Assembly: GCF_031845265.1 (NCBI RefSeq) | Contig: NZ_JAVRBG010000016.1 | Coordinates: 14,550-78,549 of the forward strand | Origin: Mesonia ostreae | GTDB lineage: Bacteria; Bacteroidota; Bacteroidia; Flavobacteriales; Flavobacteriaceae | Direction: 5' to 3' | Length of the DNA stretch: 64,000 nt | Shown: positions 52,285-64,000 of the stretch, piece by piece | Layout of the letters: each line of letters begins with the position of its first letter | Numbering within the stretch: the stretch's first letter is position 1 | Notes under the pieces: model-generated | What the model was told of the DNA's origin: nothing | What the model saw: the letters and a program-made list of their open reading frames with translations, nothing else | Database searches by the model: none | Program-made: the position numbers and the translations under genes

Positions 52285-53226
52285 ATGACGATTACTCAAC
52301 TGCATTATGTTTTGGCTGTCGCCGAATATCAAAACTTTACCAAAGCTGCTCAAAAAGTATTTGTAACGCAACCTACGTTGAGTATGCAAATACAAAAGCT
52401 AGAGGAAGAATTAAAGATTCAAATATTTGATAGATCTAAAAAACCTATTGAATTAACCGATGTAGGTAGAAAAATAGTGCATCAGGCAAAAAATATTGTA
52501 AATGAAAGTGATCGAATTCAGGATATTGTAGATCAGCAAAAAGGTTTTATTGGAGGAGAGTTTCGCTTAGGGATAATTCCAACCGTAATGCCCACGTTGC
52601 TTCCCATGTTTTTAAGGAATTTCACCAATAAATATCCTAAGGTAAAACTTAAGATTGAAGAGCTGCATACCGAAGCTATTATTGAAAAGCTCAAAGACGG
52701 TCATCTAGATGCCGCGATTGCTGCAACACCACTAGAACAAGAGAATATAAAAGAATGGGCTTTATATTACGAGCCTTTTGTGGCGTATGTGCCACCAAGC
52801 CACCCGTTATACCCTAACAAGAAATTAAATGTAGATGATTTAAATATTGATCAAATTTTACTTTTAGAAGATGGTCATTGCTTTAAAGAAGGGATTCTTA
52901 ACTTATGCAAAACGAATAAGAGTTATGAGGAGAGTTCTTTTCAATTAGAAAGCGGAAGTTTTGAAACGCTAATAAAACTTTCTAATGAAGGAATGGGCAT
53001 GACTTTATTGCCTTATTTACACACCTTAGATTTACACGAGAAAGAGAAAGAAAATTTAAAAATGTTTGAAGAACCTATACCAGCAAGATCGGTGAGTATT
53101 ATCTTTCATAAGAGTGAATTAAAAATTCAAATAATAGAGGCATTGCATCAAATTATTGCTGGAGTTATAAAAGGAGCAATAGCATTTCAAAATGTAAAGA
53201 TTATTAGTCCGTTGCCTAAAAAATAA
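52285..53226 (+). CDS. oxyR: LysR-type hydrogen peroxide sensor OxyR
   Basis: A 313-residue LysR-family regulator. The N-terminal winged helix is complete (TQLHYVLAVAEYQNFTKAAQ, VTQPTLSMQIQKLEEEL). The sensor domain has DGHLDAAIAATP and the peroxide-sensing cysteines: Cys199 in LLEDGHCFKEG and Cys208 in NLCK, the same numbers as in E. coli OxyR. It should activate peroxide defence genes when the disulfide forms; none of those (katG, ahpC, dps) is adjacent. A bidirectional terminator follows. Confidence 0.93.
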   Translation: MTITQLHYVLAVAEYQNFTKAAQKVFVTQPTLSMQIQKLEEELKIQIFDRSKKPIELTDVGRKIVHQAKNIVNESDRIQDIVDQQKGFIGGEFRLGIIPTVMPTLLPMFLRNFTNKYPKVKLKIEELHTEAIIEKLKDGHLDAAIAATPLEQENIKEWALYYEPFVAYVPPSHPLYPNKKLNVDDLNIDQILLLEDGHCFKEGILNLCKTNKSYEESSFQLESGSFETLIKLSNEGMGMTLLPYLHTLDLHEKEKENLKMFEEPIPARSVSIIFHKSELKIQIIEALHQIIAGVIKGAIAFQNVKIISPLPKK

Positions 53227-53262
53227 AAAAATGCGATGTTTAAAAACATCGCATTTTTTTAT
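53225..53262. terminator. Bidirectional intrinsic terminator
   Basis: AAAAAATGCGATGTTT pairs with AAACATCGCATTTTTTT around a 3-base loop. It separates convergent oxyR and the small gene on the minus strand. Confidence 0.85.
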
Positions 53263-53263
53263 T

Positions 53264-53449
53264 TTATGCTTTTAAATAGATTAACGAATCTTTTAGATTC
53301 GGGTTTTGACTTACCAAAAGTAAAATATAGTCTCTCAATTCATCCACTTCATGGGGTAAAAGACGGGAAACTGCTTTTTCAACTTCTTTGCAAAACAAAA
53401 CAACATCAAAACTCACCTTTTGCAAGACGGTTTTGGTGTATTCAAACAT
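53264..53449 (-). CDS. Small conserved flavobacterial protein, unknown function
   Basis: A 61-residue protein starting MFEYTKTVLQKVSFDVVLF and continuing KAVSRLLPHEVDELRDYI. I recognise it as a short family widespread in Flavobacteriaceae with the same start and an LLPxExxELxxY patch. It is helical and soluble, with no known function. I choose the second ATG (53449) because family members begin at MFEYTK; an ATG at 53461 would add four residues. Confidence 0.75.
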   Translation of the reverse strand: MFEYTKTVLQKVSFDVVLFCKEVEKAVSRLLPHEVDELRDYILLLVSQNPNLKDSLIYLKA

Positions 53450-53607
53450 CGCTCTAGACATAATTCAAATTATTATAAGTTAGTTAAGGTAGAGGTGTTC
53501 TATAAACGATATATTTAAATTGAAACTGAATTTAAGCATTTATTTACACTTTAGCTTAAAAATATGCAAAAAATTATAATTATTTAACGTATGGGGTTAA
53601 CTTTTTT

Positions 53608-54084
53608 TTAAGATTTCACTTTAATGGTCCATTCAAAATCCATAGTGGAAACCATTTCCCCCTTCTCATTCAGTCCTTTAGCTTGCATCCAACAAGTTTG
53701 AGGTTCTTTGGTTTCTAATGCTTTTTCGATCGCTTTTTTAATTTTAATTCCGTCAAGACAAGTAAAGGTAATTCGCCCAGTTGCTTTTTTAGTAAACTCA
53801 GCTTTATTTCTAGCCACTAGCATAGATATAGATTGTTTATGACTGCGTATGTAGATCATTACCAAAGCTCCAGTGCTTAATTCTGCAGCCATCATTTGAA
53901 CCGCAAAGTACATCGAGTTGAAAGGGTTTTGATTAATCCACCTAAATTTTACAGAGGTTTCACAAGCCTCTTCGTTAATTTTTTTCAATCTCACTCCGCT
54001 CCACCAACTTGCAGGTAACTTAAAAAACGTAAACCAGTTAATTTTACTAGGACTAAGCATATCTTTTTGACGTAAGTTATTCAT
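53608..54084 (-). CDS. DUF4442 (hotdog-fold) protein
   Basis: A 158-residue protein of the DUF4442 family, a hotdog-fold group related to thioesterases. The characteristic stretch is KINWFTFFKLPASWWSGVRL near residue 14 and NPFNSMYFAVQMMAAELSTG near 52, with a Glu in the helix where thioesterases carry their acid. It stands alone. Substrate and activity are not known. Confidence 0.82.
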   Translation of the reverse strand: MNNLRQKDMLSPSKINWFTFFKLPASWWSGVRLKKINEEACETSVKFRWINQNPFNSMYFAVQMMAAELSTGALVMIYIRSHKQSISMLVARNKAEFTKKATGRITFTCLDGIKIKKAIEKALETKEPQTCWMQAKGLNEKGEMVSTMDFEWTIKVKS

Positions 54085-54144
54085 TTTTTAGATACCTAAT
54101 TCACCTTCAGAGTAAAATTATTTGTTAAATTTTAGTACTTTGTA

Positions 54145-54176
54145 TTGCATAATACCTTTTAATAGACATATATTTG
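54145..54176 (+). promoter_or_regulatory. Promoter of the DUF4870-PadR-PspC operon
   Basis: TTG (54145-54147), a 21-bp spacer and TATATTTG (54169-54176) match the Bacteroidota consensus. The DUF4870 ATG is 20 bp downstream. Confidence 0.7.
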
Positions 54177-54195
54177 CATAGTAATATAATGTCTT

Positions 54196-54717
54196 ATGCC
54201 TACTATAGAAAATAAAACCTGGTCTGTCGCCACTCACGCAAGTACTTTTAGCAAGTATTTCTTACCATTTGGAAATCTATTAATTCCGTTAAGTATTTTA
54301 GTGGTTAAGAAAAAAGAAGCCTTTGTGGTAGAGCAAAGTAAAGAATCGCTCAACTTTCAATTAACAATTTATGTTTACTACGCGCTTTGGATTGGCACAA
54401 GTCTCATCGCTGCTATTATTTTAGGATTTAATTTTGGACACCTAAATGAATTCTACTTTTCAGAAAACGGCCTTAACATTTCCAACACCAAAGACTTTAT
54501 CCTTGGTCCATATCTTATTTATTTCGCTGTAGTTATTATCACTGGATTAGCCATTTTCCTTTTTGATGTATTATGCGTGATACAAGCAAGTATAAGTGTT
54601 AGTGAGGGAAAGAATTTTAAATACCCTTTAAGTCTTCACATCCTAAATAAGAAATCATTTCTTACATCATCATCAAAAAATGAACAGTTTCACAACACTC
54701 AAAATGAAAGCCTATGA
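54196..54717 (+). CDS. DUF4870 domain membrane protein
   Basis: A 173-residue protein with three membrane helices and a 35-residue polar tail. The DUF4870 start is THASTFSKYFLPFGNLLIPL, followed by VEQSKESLNFQLTIYVYYAL. Its stop overlaps the PadR start (ATGA). Genes of this kind often sit with PspC genes in Bacteroidota; the function is unknown. Confidence 0.85.
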   Translation: MPTIENKTWSVATHASTFSKYFLPFGNLLIPLSILVVKKKEAFVVEQSKESLNFQLTIYVYYALWIGTSLIAAIILGFNFGHLNEFYFSENGLNISNTKDFILGPYLIYFAVVIITGLAIFLFDVLCVIQASISVSEGKNFKYPLSLHILNKKSFLTSSSKNEQFHNTQNESL

Positions 54718-55058
54718 AAATTGAAAACACCAAGGCGCAAATGCGAAAAGGGGTTTTAGAATATTGCATACTCTCTATTCTCAAAGATAAGGACGCCTAT
54801 GTAGCAGAAATATTAGAAACCCTTAAAGACGCCAAACTACTGGTTGTAGAAGGGACAATTTATCCGCTTTTAACCCGACTTAAAAACGCAGGTCTGCTTA
54901 GTTATAGATGGGAAGAATCTACTAGCGGACCGCCAAGAAAATACTATGGTTTAACCGAAACCGGACAACTTTTTTTAACCGAACTCTCTACTACTTGGGA
55001 CAACCTTCAAACGGCTGTCACTATTGTTACAACTCAAAAAAATAACTCTCATGAATAA
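54714..55058 (+). CDS. PadR-family transcriptional regulator
   Basis: A 114-residue winged-helix regulator. The PadR core is AQMRKGVLEYCILSILKD, the recognition region EGTIYPLLTRLKNAGLL and the wing PPRKYYGLTETG. It probably represses its own operon with the DUF4870, PspC and head-GIN genes. The downstream PspC gene overlaps its last 8 bp. Confidence 0.93.
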   Translation: MKIENTKAQMRKGVLEYCILSILKDKDAYVAEILETLKDAKLLVVEGTIYPLLTRLKNAGLLSYRWEESTSGPPRKYYGLTETGQLFLTELSTTWDNLQTAVTIVTTQKNNSHE

Positions 55059-56790
55059 AACCGTAAATATTAACCTAGCCGGAATTTTCTTCCACATCGA
55101 TGAGGATGCTTTTTTAAAGCTGAATGATTACTTAAATGCTATTAAAAGATCTTTTACAGATGCTCAAGGAAGAGAAGAGATTATTCAAGATATAGAAGCT
55201 CGTATTGCTGAATTGTTTTCAGAAAAAATGAGGTCTGAAAAGCAAGTCGTAAGCATTCGCGAAGTAGAAGCTGTCATAGAAATCATGGGGCAACCCGAAG
55301 ATTATAGAGTAGATGATGATATTTTTGAAGATGAAGAACCTAGAAGTGATCGTAATAATACTACTAAAAGCAAAAAACCTAAAAAACTTTATAGAGACCG
55401 TGACGATAGTTACATCGCAGGAGTAAGTTCTGGACTAGCGCATTACCTACATATTGATTCCATTTGGGTAAGAATACTTTTTGTACTGCTTACCATCATA
55501 TCTTCAGGAAGTTTTATTCTCGTCTACATTATTTTCTGGATTATTGTTCCAGAAGCGCTTACCACTTCAGAAAAATTAGAAATGAAGGGCGAGCCTATCA
55601 ATATTAGCAATATCGAAAAAAAGGTGAAAGAGGGTTTTGATACCGTTTCTGATAAGTTTAAAGATGTAGATTATAAAAAATACACCCAAAAAGCGAATCA
55701 AGGGAGCTCTCAATTATTTCAATCTTTAGGAGATTTCATTGTCACCTTTCTAAAAATTATAGGAAAATTTATAGGAATTCTTATCCTTTTATTTGCAGGA
55801 GTAGGTTTAATCGCTCTGCTTTTTAGTATGTTAAGTTTAGGAACTTTTGGGATATTTAATGCCCCTTGGATGGATTATATAGAGATGGTAGATATTGGGG
55901 TTCCCATTTGGTTGGCAAGTCTAATCCTCTTCCTTACAGCGGCGATACCTTTATTTCTACTCTTCTTATTAGGGTTAAAAATTGTCGTTCATAACTTACA
56001 ATCTATAGGAACTTTTGCAAAACTAACCTTATTGGCAGTATGGCTTTTAAGTATTTTTACGATTGCTTTTTTGGGAATAAGACAAGCCTCACAAAGAGCT
56101 TTTGAAGAAGATGTAGTCATCAAACAAGACCTCCCTATTCGTTCTAAAGACACCTTATATCTTAAGATGAGAGATAACAATTGGATGCATACTTCTTTAG
56201 AAAGAGATGACGATGTGCAAATAAAATACAATCAAAATAATGAAAAAATCCTCTTTTCTAAAGACATCAGACTCATAGTAAAATCTATCACCGACAGTTT
56301 GGCAAAAGTTGAAATCGTAAAATCTGCTAATGGACACGATTATACCCAAGCTAGAGAAAGAGCTAATAAGATTGTATTCAGTACGGAGTTTATAAATAAC
56401 ACGCTATACCTTGACGGATTTTTTACAACGGATTTTAAAAATAAATATTTCAGTCAAGAAGTTAAGGTTACCTTATACCTTCCTGAGGGATCTATTCTTT
56501 TTGCTGATGAGAACACCAGAACATACCATAGAAACTATTCTAGGTATGAAGATATTTTAGAAAGCGGACAAGAATCTAACTACTTAGTAGTAGAAAAAAA
56601 CAAGCTAAACTGTTTTAACTGCGATACGGACACTTCTGAAAATCGGTTTCTTAAAGATTCAAAAAAAGATTCTTTTTTAAATGAGGAAAAAATGGATGAT
56701 GAAGAAGACAACGAAGATTGGTATCAAGATAATGAAGAATCTACAAAAGCAAAAAAGGATACTCTATCAGTAAGTAAATCAAAAATATAG
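55051..56790 (+). CDS. PspC domain membrane protein
   Basis: A 579-residue protein. Residues 1-95 are cytoplasmic (NKTVNINLAGIFFHIDEDAF and an acidic stretch). The PspC domain occupies about 105-170 (LYRDRDDSYIAGVSSGLAHY, ILVYIIFWIIVPEAL), followed by an amphipathic linker and three more membrane helices at about 230-350. A periplasmic part of about 200 residues ends in a very acidic tail. PspC-type proteins sense envelope stress in proteobacteria. The start at 55051 gives the family N-terminus MNKTVNINL. Confidence 0.88.
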   Translation: MNKTVNINLAGIFFHIDEDAFLKLNDYLNAIKRSFTDAQGREEIIQDIEARIAELFSEKMRSEKQVVSIREVEAVIEIMGQPEDYRVDDDIFEDEEPRSDRNNTTKSKKPKKLYRDRDDSYIAGVSSGLAHYLHIDSIWVRILFVLLTIISSGSFILVYIIFWIIVPEALTTSEKLEMKGEPINISNIEKKVKEGFDTVSDKFKDVDYKKYTQKANQGSSQLFQSLGDFIVTFLKIIGKFIGILILLFAGVGLIALLFSMLSLGTFGIFNAPWMDYIEMVDIGVPIWLASLILFLTAAIPLFLLFLLGLKIVVHNLQSIGTFAKLTLLAVWLLSIFTIAFLGIRQASQRAFEEDVVIKQDLPIRSKDTLYLKMRDNNWMHTSLERDDDVQIKYNQNNEKILFSKDIRLIVKSITDSLAKVEIVKSANGHDYTQARERANKIVFSTEFINNTLYLDGFFTTDFKNKYFSQEVKVTLYLPEGSILFADENTRTYHRNYSRYEDILESGQESNYLVVEKNKLNCFNCDTDTSENRFLKDSKKDSFLNEEKMDDEEDNEDWYQDNEESTKAKKDTLSVSKSKI

Positions 56791-56818
56791 GAAGATTAAT
56801 AATTAAAACTAAAGTATC

Positions 56819-57550
56819 ATGTTAACTACCCTAACCAAAATATTTATAAGTATTATTATATCATTTTTACTACTATCCTGTAATGCTAACTTTAATAATG
56901 GCGTTACGGGAAAGGGAGAAATAGTTTCCAGAGAGAAAACATTAAACGAAGATTTTGACGAAATTTCTATTGCCATGGGTTGGAAAGTAGAATTAATTTC
57001 TTCCGATAAAAATAAAATAATCATGAAAGCAAATGAAAACTTAATTCCTCTTTTAGAATATGAACTCCATAACGGAAGCTTAAGAATAGAATCTGAAAAA
57101 ACTATCAATAGAGCCAGAAGCAAGCTACTAAAAGTGTATCACAGACAACCTATAGCTAGCTTCAAAACTTCCAGCGGAAGCAGTTTATCCAGCAATGAAA
57201 AAATTACTATAGAAAATTTAGACATAAAAACCAGTAGTGGCTCTTCCATAAAGCTGGACATTAAAACTAAAAATGCAGACATAAAAACATCAAGCGGATC
57301 TTCTGTAGAGTTAAAAGGAACGGCAATTAACTTTAATTCGAAATCTAGTAGCGGTTCAGAAATTGATGCTAAAAACCTACTCGTGAAAAATGCTAAAATC
57401 AAAACAAGCTCTGGAGCCAATATAAGCATAGAAGCAAAAGAATACTTAGAAGCTAATACATCGTCTGGTGGGTCTATTAATTATTATGGAGATCCAGAAA
57501 AGAAAAAGCTTAAACAATCTGTTTCTGGGGGAAGTATCAATAAGCGGTAA
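56819..57550 (+). CDS. Head GIN domain (DUF2807) lipoprotein
   Basis: A 243-residue lipoprotein (lipobox LLLSC, Cys21). Residues about 30-100 are the head GIN part (FDEISIAMGWKVELISSDKN). From about 110 on it has a regular beta-helix of short repeats built on the pattern IKTSSGSS: the phrase TSSGSS or SSSGSE recurs about every 20 residues until ANTSSGGSINYYGDP. It is the last gene of the PadR/PspC operon and lies 28 bp after pspC. It probably forms a surface adhesin-like or scaffold protein. Confidence 0.88.
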   Translation: MLTTLTKIFISIIISFLLLSCNANFNNGVTGKGEIVSREKTLNEDFDEISIAMGWKVELISSDKNKIIMKANENLIPLLEYELHNGSLRIESEKTINRARSKLLKVYHRQPIASFKTSSGSSLSSNEKITIENLDIKTSSGSSIKLDIKTKNADIKTSSGSSVELKGTAINFNSKSSSGSEIDAKNLLVKNAKIKTSSGANISIEAKEYLEANTSSGGSINYYGDPEKKKLKQSVSGGSINKR

Positions 57551-57581
57551 GTTTACATTGTAAAATCATATCCGTTTAAGT

Positions 57582-57628
57582 TATATAAAAGGCTGCTCAA
57601 AGTATAAATATTTTGAGTGGCTTTTTTG
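57582..57628 (+). terminator. Terminator of the PspC/head-GIN operon
   Basis: AAAGGCTGCTCAAA pairs imperfectly with TTTGAGTGGCTTTT and is followed by a T-run. Confidence 0.7.
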
Positions 57629-58184
57629 GTTTTAAAGATGTAATTATTTTAGTTGTTATTTTATTGCATCTAATGTTCTTTGAACAAATTCAGCAGATAC
57701 AGTTAATTCTAAAAATGTTCTATAGTCAACTACTTTGATTCAAGTCAAAATAAAAATGAAAGTTAAAAGAAAAATAATTTTAAGAGAATTTTTTTCTATA
57801 TTATGCTTATCGAATTTCTGAAGTAATATCTTACTCTAATCTAGATTTATGCTTTACTATGAATAGATATCTCGATAATATATACAAAATAGGTGATTAC
57901 ATTTATTGCTATAGAAACTAAAATAGTGTAACGTGGCTGAGTTATTTTCAACAGCCCCGAAATTTCGGGGGTATCGAAGCCACAATCTCTTTGAAGTAGT
58001 CGGAAAGCGAAACTGTAATCGAGTCAAAAAATAATTAGATGTATTTTCCAAATAAAGACTGGTGCACCCCCAAAGCTTCGGGAGTATCCCGCTGCGTTAA
58101 TCTAGTGTTACAATGTCCCAAGTCGCTTTACAATCGTATGGCCTATCTCTAAATCTACCTAGTCTAATCCTTAAAAAAAGGTCA
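57629..58184. other. Gene-free spacer with two diverged 21-bp repeats
   Basis: No convincing gene is present in this ~550-bp AT-rich stretch. It holds a perfect 16-bp palindrome CCCCGAAATTTCGGGG (57955-57970). The 21-bp unit starting there (57955-57975) recurs at 58068-58088 with four differences, all transitions. These look like remains of a repeat pair. Confidence 0.55.
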
Positions 58185-58226
58185 TAAAAAAAACCCTTCA
58201 CTTAATCTAAGTAAAGGGTTTATAAA
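58185..58226 (-). terminator. Terminator of the rRNA operon
   Basis: On the minus strand AAACCCTTTACTTA pairs with TAAGTGAAGGGTTT (one G-U pair) and leads into eight T. It lies just beyond the 5S gene. Confidence 0.85.
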
Positions 58227-58228
58227 AA

Positions 58229-58334
<106 letters not shown>

Positions 58335-58445
58335 AAACTGGTGATAGGTGTTTGATTGTTATAGCAAACAGCCATCTAATAAGTTGACATATGGAAAAAA
58401 TAAAAAAGACTTCGAGATAATATACATAGCATTAGGAATTTACCT

Positions 58446-58463
58446 CCCCCAGTTGCCCGGGGG
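58446..58463 (-). other. GC-rich processing hairpin in the 23S-5S spacer
   Basis: CCCCC and GGGGG flank an 8-base loop just after the 23S 3' end, in an otherwise AT-rich spacer. It probably guides or limits RNase trimming of the 23S 3' end. Confidence 0.45.
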
Positions 58464-58469
58464 AAGAGT

Positions 58470-61300
<2,831 letters not shown>

Positions 61301-61466
61301 CTTTTACCTAAATTGCTCTTTACTATCTCTAGTAAATTAATTTAATATATTTATTTTCTGTGCTTATAAATAAGCTACAGAGTTCTCTCGTATTCTTTAT
61401 TCTTTCAATATGTCAATGAACGTTCAATAATTAAAAATTAATAATTATCAATTCTTAATTAAAAAG

Positions 61467-61540
61467 TGGAGAATATCGGAGTCGAACCGATGACCTCCTG
61501 CGTGCAAGGCAGGCGCTCTAGCCAGCTGAGCTAATCCCCC
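61467..61540 (-). tRNA. tRNA-Ala (TGC anticodon)
   Basis: A 74-nt cloverleaf with acceptor GGGGGAT pairing with ATTCTCC (including G-U pairs), anticodon loop CTTGCAC and TPsiC GGTTCGACTCC. The 3' CCA is not encoded. It lies in the 16S-23S spacer. Confidence 0.95.
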
Positions 61541-61697
61541 ATATACCAGTAGTTAGTACATAGTAGTTAGTAGTTAGACTATAACCACTACTCAACTTCC
61601 AGAATTTCCTTTATAATCTTTATGAACTTTTTTAAGCAATAATTAATCTTTCATAATTATTAATTAAATTGTAGCCTTCTTCCTTTAACTACTTTCG

Positions 61698-61771
61698 TAG
61701 TCTCAGGCAGACTCGAACTGCCGACCTCTACATTATCAGTGTAGCGCTCTAACCAGCTGAGCTATGAGACT
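61698..61771 (-). tRNA. tRNA-Ile (GAT anticodon)
   Basis: A 74-nt cloverleaf with acceptor AGTCTCA/TGAGACT, anticodon loop CTGATAA and TPsiC AGTTCGAGTCT. It follows 16S in the operon, the standard Ile-Ala spacer order. Confidence 0.95.
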
Positions 61772-61877
61772 GCATTATCTTTAGTATATAAATTGACAGA
61801 ATTAAGATCTTATAAAACTCTTTTAGAGTTCCGTAGTCGATTCTAGTATTGCGCGTGTACTTAAAAGTACTTGCTCT

Positions 61878-63400
<1,523 letters not shown>

Positions 63401-63710
63401 CGTTGTTTCATTATAATTTTACAATACTATAACTAATCAACTGGAATTTTTAATTACCGAAATTTACATCTCAGTAAAGACTCAAAATTATTCTATAAAA
63501 TCTTAATCTTTATTCGTTTCTTTTTAAATAACTTGCGCTATTCTAAAGATACACTGTCAATTCAATACTTCAATGAACTTATTTAAAAGCTACTCTCATA
63601 ACTTTTCTAGTTAAAATAAAAGGAATCGAACCTCTTCTTTTCTCGCCCATCCAAGGGATTTTAAATTTAATTTTTTTAAGAACTCTTAACACTTATCGTG
63701 TTAGCGGCTG
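63401..63710 (-). other. rRNA operon leader
   Basis: An AT-rich, gene-free leader of about 300 nt between the nearest promoter and 16S. A boxA-like GTTCTTAAAAA lies at 63683-63673 on the minus strand. No reading frame of note is present. Confidence 0.6.
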
Positions 63711-63741
63711 CAAATGTAAAACGTTTTTTCTTTGTGGCAAA
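63711..63741 (-). promoter_or_regulatory. rRNA promoter P1 (TTTG-N19-TACATTTG)
   Basis: On the minus strand TTTG (63741-63738), exactly 19 bp, then TACATTTG (63718-63711). The -7 box is followed by CAGCCGCT, a GC-rich start region shared with P2 and P3. Confidence 0.85.
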
Positions 63742-63822
63742 ATAAAAATTGAAATAATTTTTATTTTTTTTCAGAAGCCAAAACTTTTTAAGAACGCACC
63801 CAACTAATTCGCTAAGCGGACG

Positions 63823-63852
63823 CAAAACTAATACTTATTTTTACTATCACAA
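63823..63852 (-). promoter_or_regulatory. rRNA promoter P2 (TTG-N19-TAGTTTTG)
   Basis: TTG (63852-63850), 19 bp and TAGTTTTG (63830-63823) on the minus strand, followed by CGTCCGCT. A boxA-like GTTCTTAAAAA (63795-63785) has the same 28-bp offset from the -7 box as in P1. Confidence 0.8.
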
Positions 63853-63937
63853 GGCTTTTTTGAAAAAATATTTAAAACTTTTTTTTTCGAAAAACAATCC
63901 CTAAATAATCAATGAACTACCGCGCCAAAGCGGGGTG

Positions 63938-63970
63938 CAAATATACAACCTTTTATTCCTTTCTAACAAA
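63938..63970 (-). promoter_or_regulatory. rRNA promoter P3 (TTTG-N21-TATATTTG)
   Basis: TTTG (63970-63967), 21 bp and TATATTTG (63945-63938) on the minus strand, followed by CACCCCGCT. Nothing else is recognisable up to the window edge. Confidence 0.7.
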
Positions 63971-64000
63971 AAAAATCTTAGATTTATTTTATATTTTTTT

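Noticed and set aside
57857..58051. A 64-residue open reading frame on the minus strand
   Set aside because: It crosses the palindromic repeat, has no family resemblance and no start signals.

Overview
The window is a low-GC chromosomal segment of a Bacteroidota bacterium, most likely a (probably marine) member of the Flavobacteriaceae. The signs are TAnnTTTG-type promoters in place of E. coli-like ones, type IX secretion C-terminal sorting domains, lipoproteins with acidic residues after the lipobox Cys, and family-typical genes (DUF4252, head GIN domain, LETM1-related protein, LytTR/2TM kinase systems, MoxR/DUF58 cluster). Genus-level placement is not possible from reading alone. I see no prophage, transposase, integrase or CRISPR array.

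Layout. 1-7.4 kb: 5' part of dnaK (minus), sdaA serine dehydratase, a SanA/DUF218 protein, an ECF sigma/anti-sigma/two-DUF4252 operon and an S41 peptidase lipoprotein. 7.4-15.9 kb: a complete vitamin B12 capture and uptake locus. A cobalamin riboswitch precedes btuB, two tandem beta-propeller (BtuG-like) proteins and a T9SS-exported protein; divergently, a binding protein, permease and ATPase form the inner-membrane ABC importer. 16-25 kb: rmuC, a thioesterase, a DUF423 protein, a SatD/DUF3307 pair behind a regular operator array, a PepSY-like lipoprotein, a 187-bp hairpin element, carB and rpmH. 25-33.7 kb: a lipoprotein, a SigK/RskA-type pair, a LETM1-related gene, a LytS/LytTR two-component system with 2TM proteins, twin small membrane proteins, and a third ECF sigma factor.

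33.8-41.8 kb holds the most unusual group. An exported dikinase-like protein (phosphohistidine swivel domain followed by a PPDK-type ATP-binding domain) sits 3 bp from a class-A-beta-lactamase-fold hydrolase. Convergent to them lies an ATP/ADP-translocase-type transporter fused to HEAT repeats, downstream of a second hydrolase of the same fold. The gene content suggests nucleotide-dependent phosphotransfer in the periplasm, which is not a described system that I can name.

41.9-57.5 kb: plsC-like acyltransferase, CoA pyrophosphatase, cyclophilin, TRIC channel, then an RDD gene and a divergent SpoIIM/DUF4129/DUF4350/MoxR/DUF58 operon, a broken DUF2141 gene, oxyR, small conserved genes, and a DUF4870/PadR/PspC/head-GIN operon. 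58.2-64 kb: one rRNA operon on the minus strand (16S, tRNA-Ile, tRNA-Ala, 23S, 5S) fed by three tandem promoters that show signs of unit duplication.
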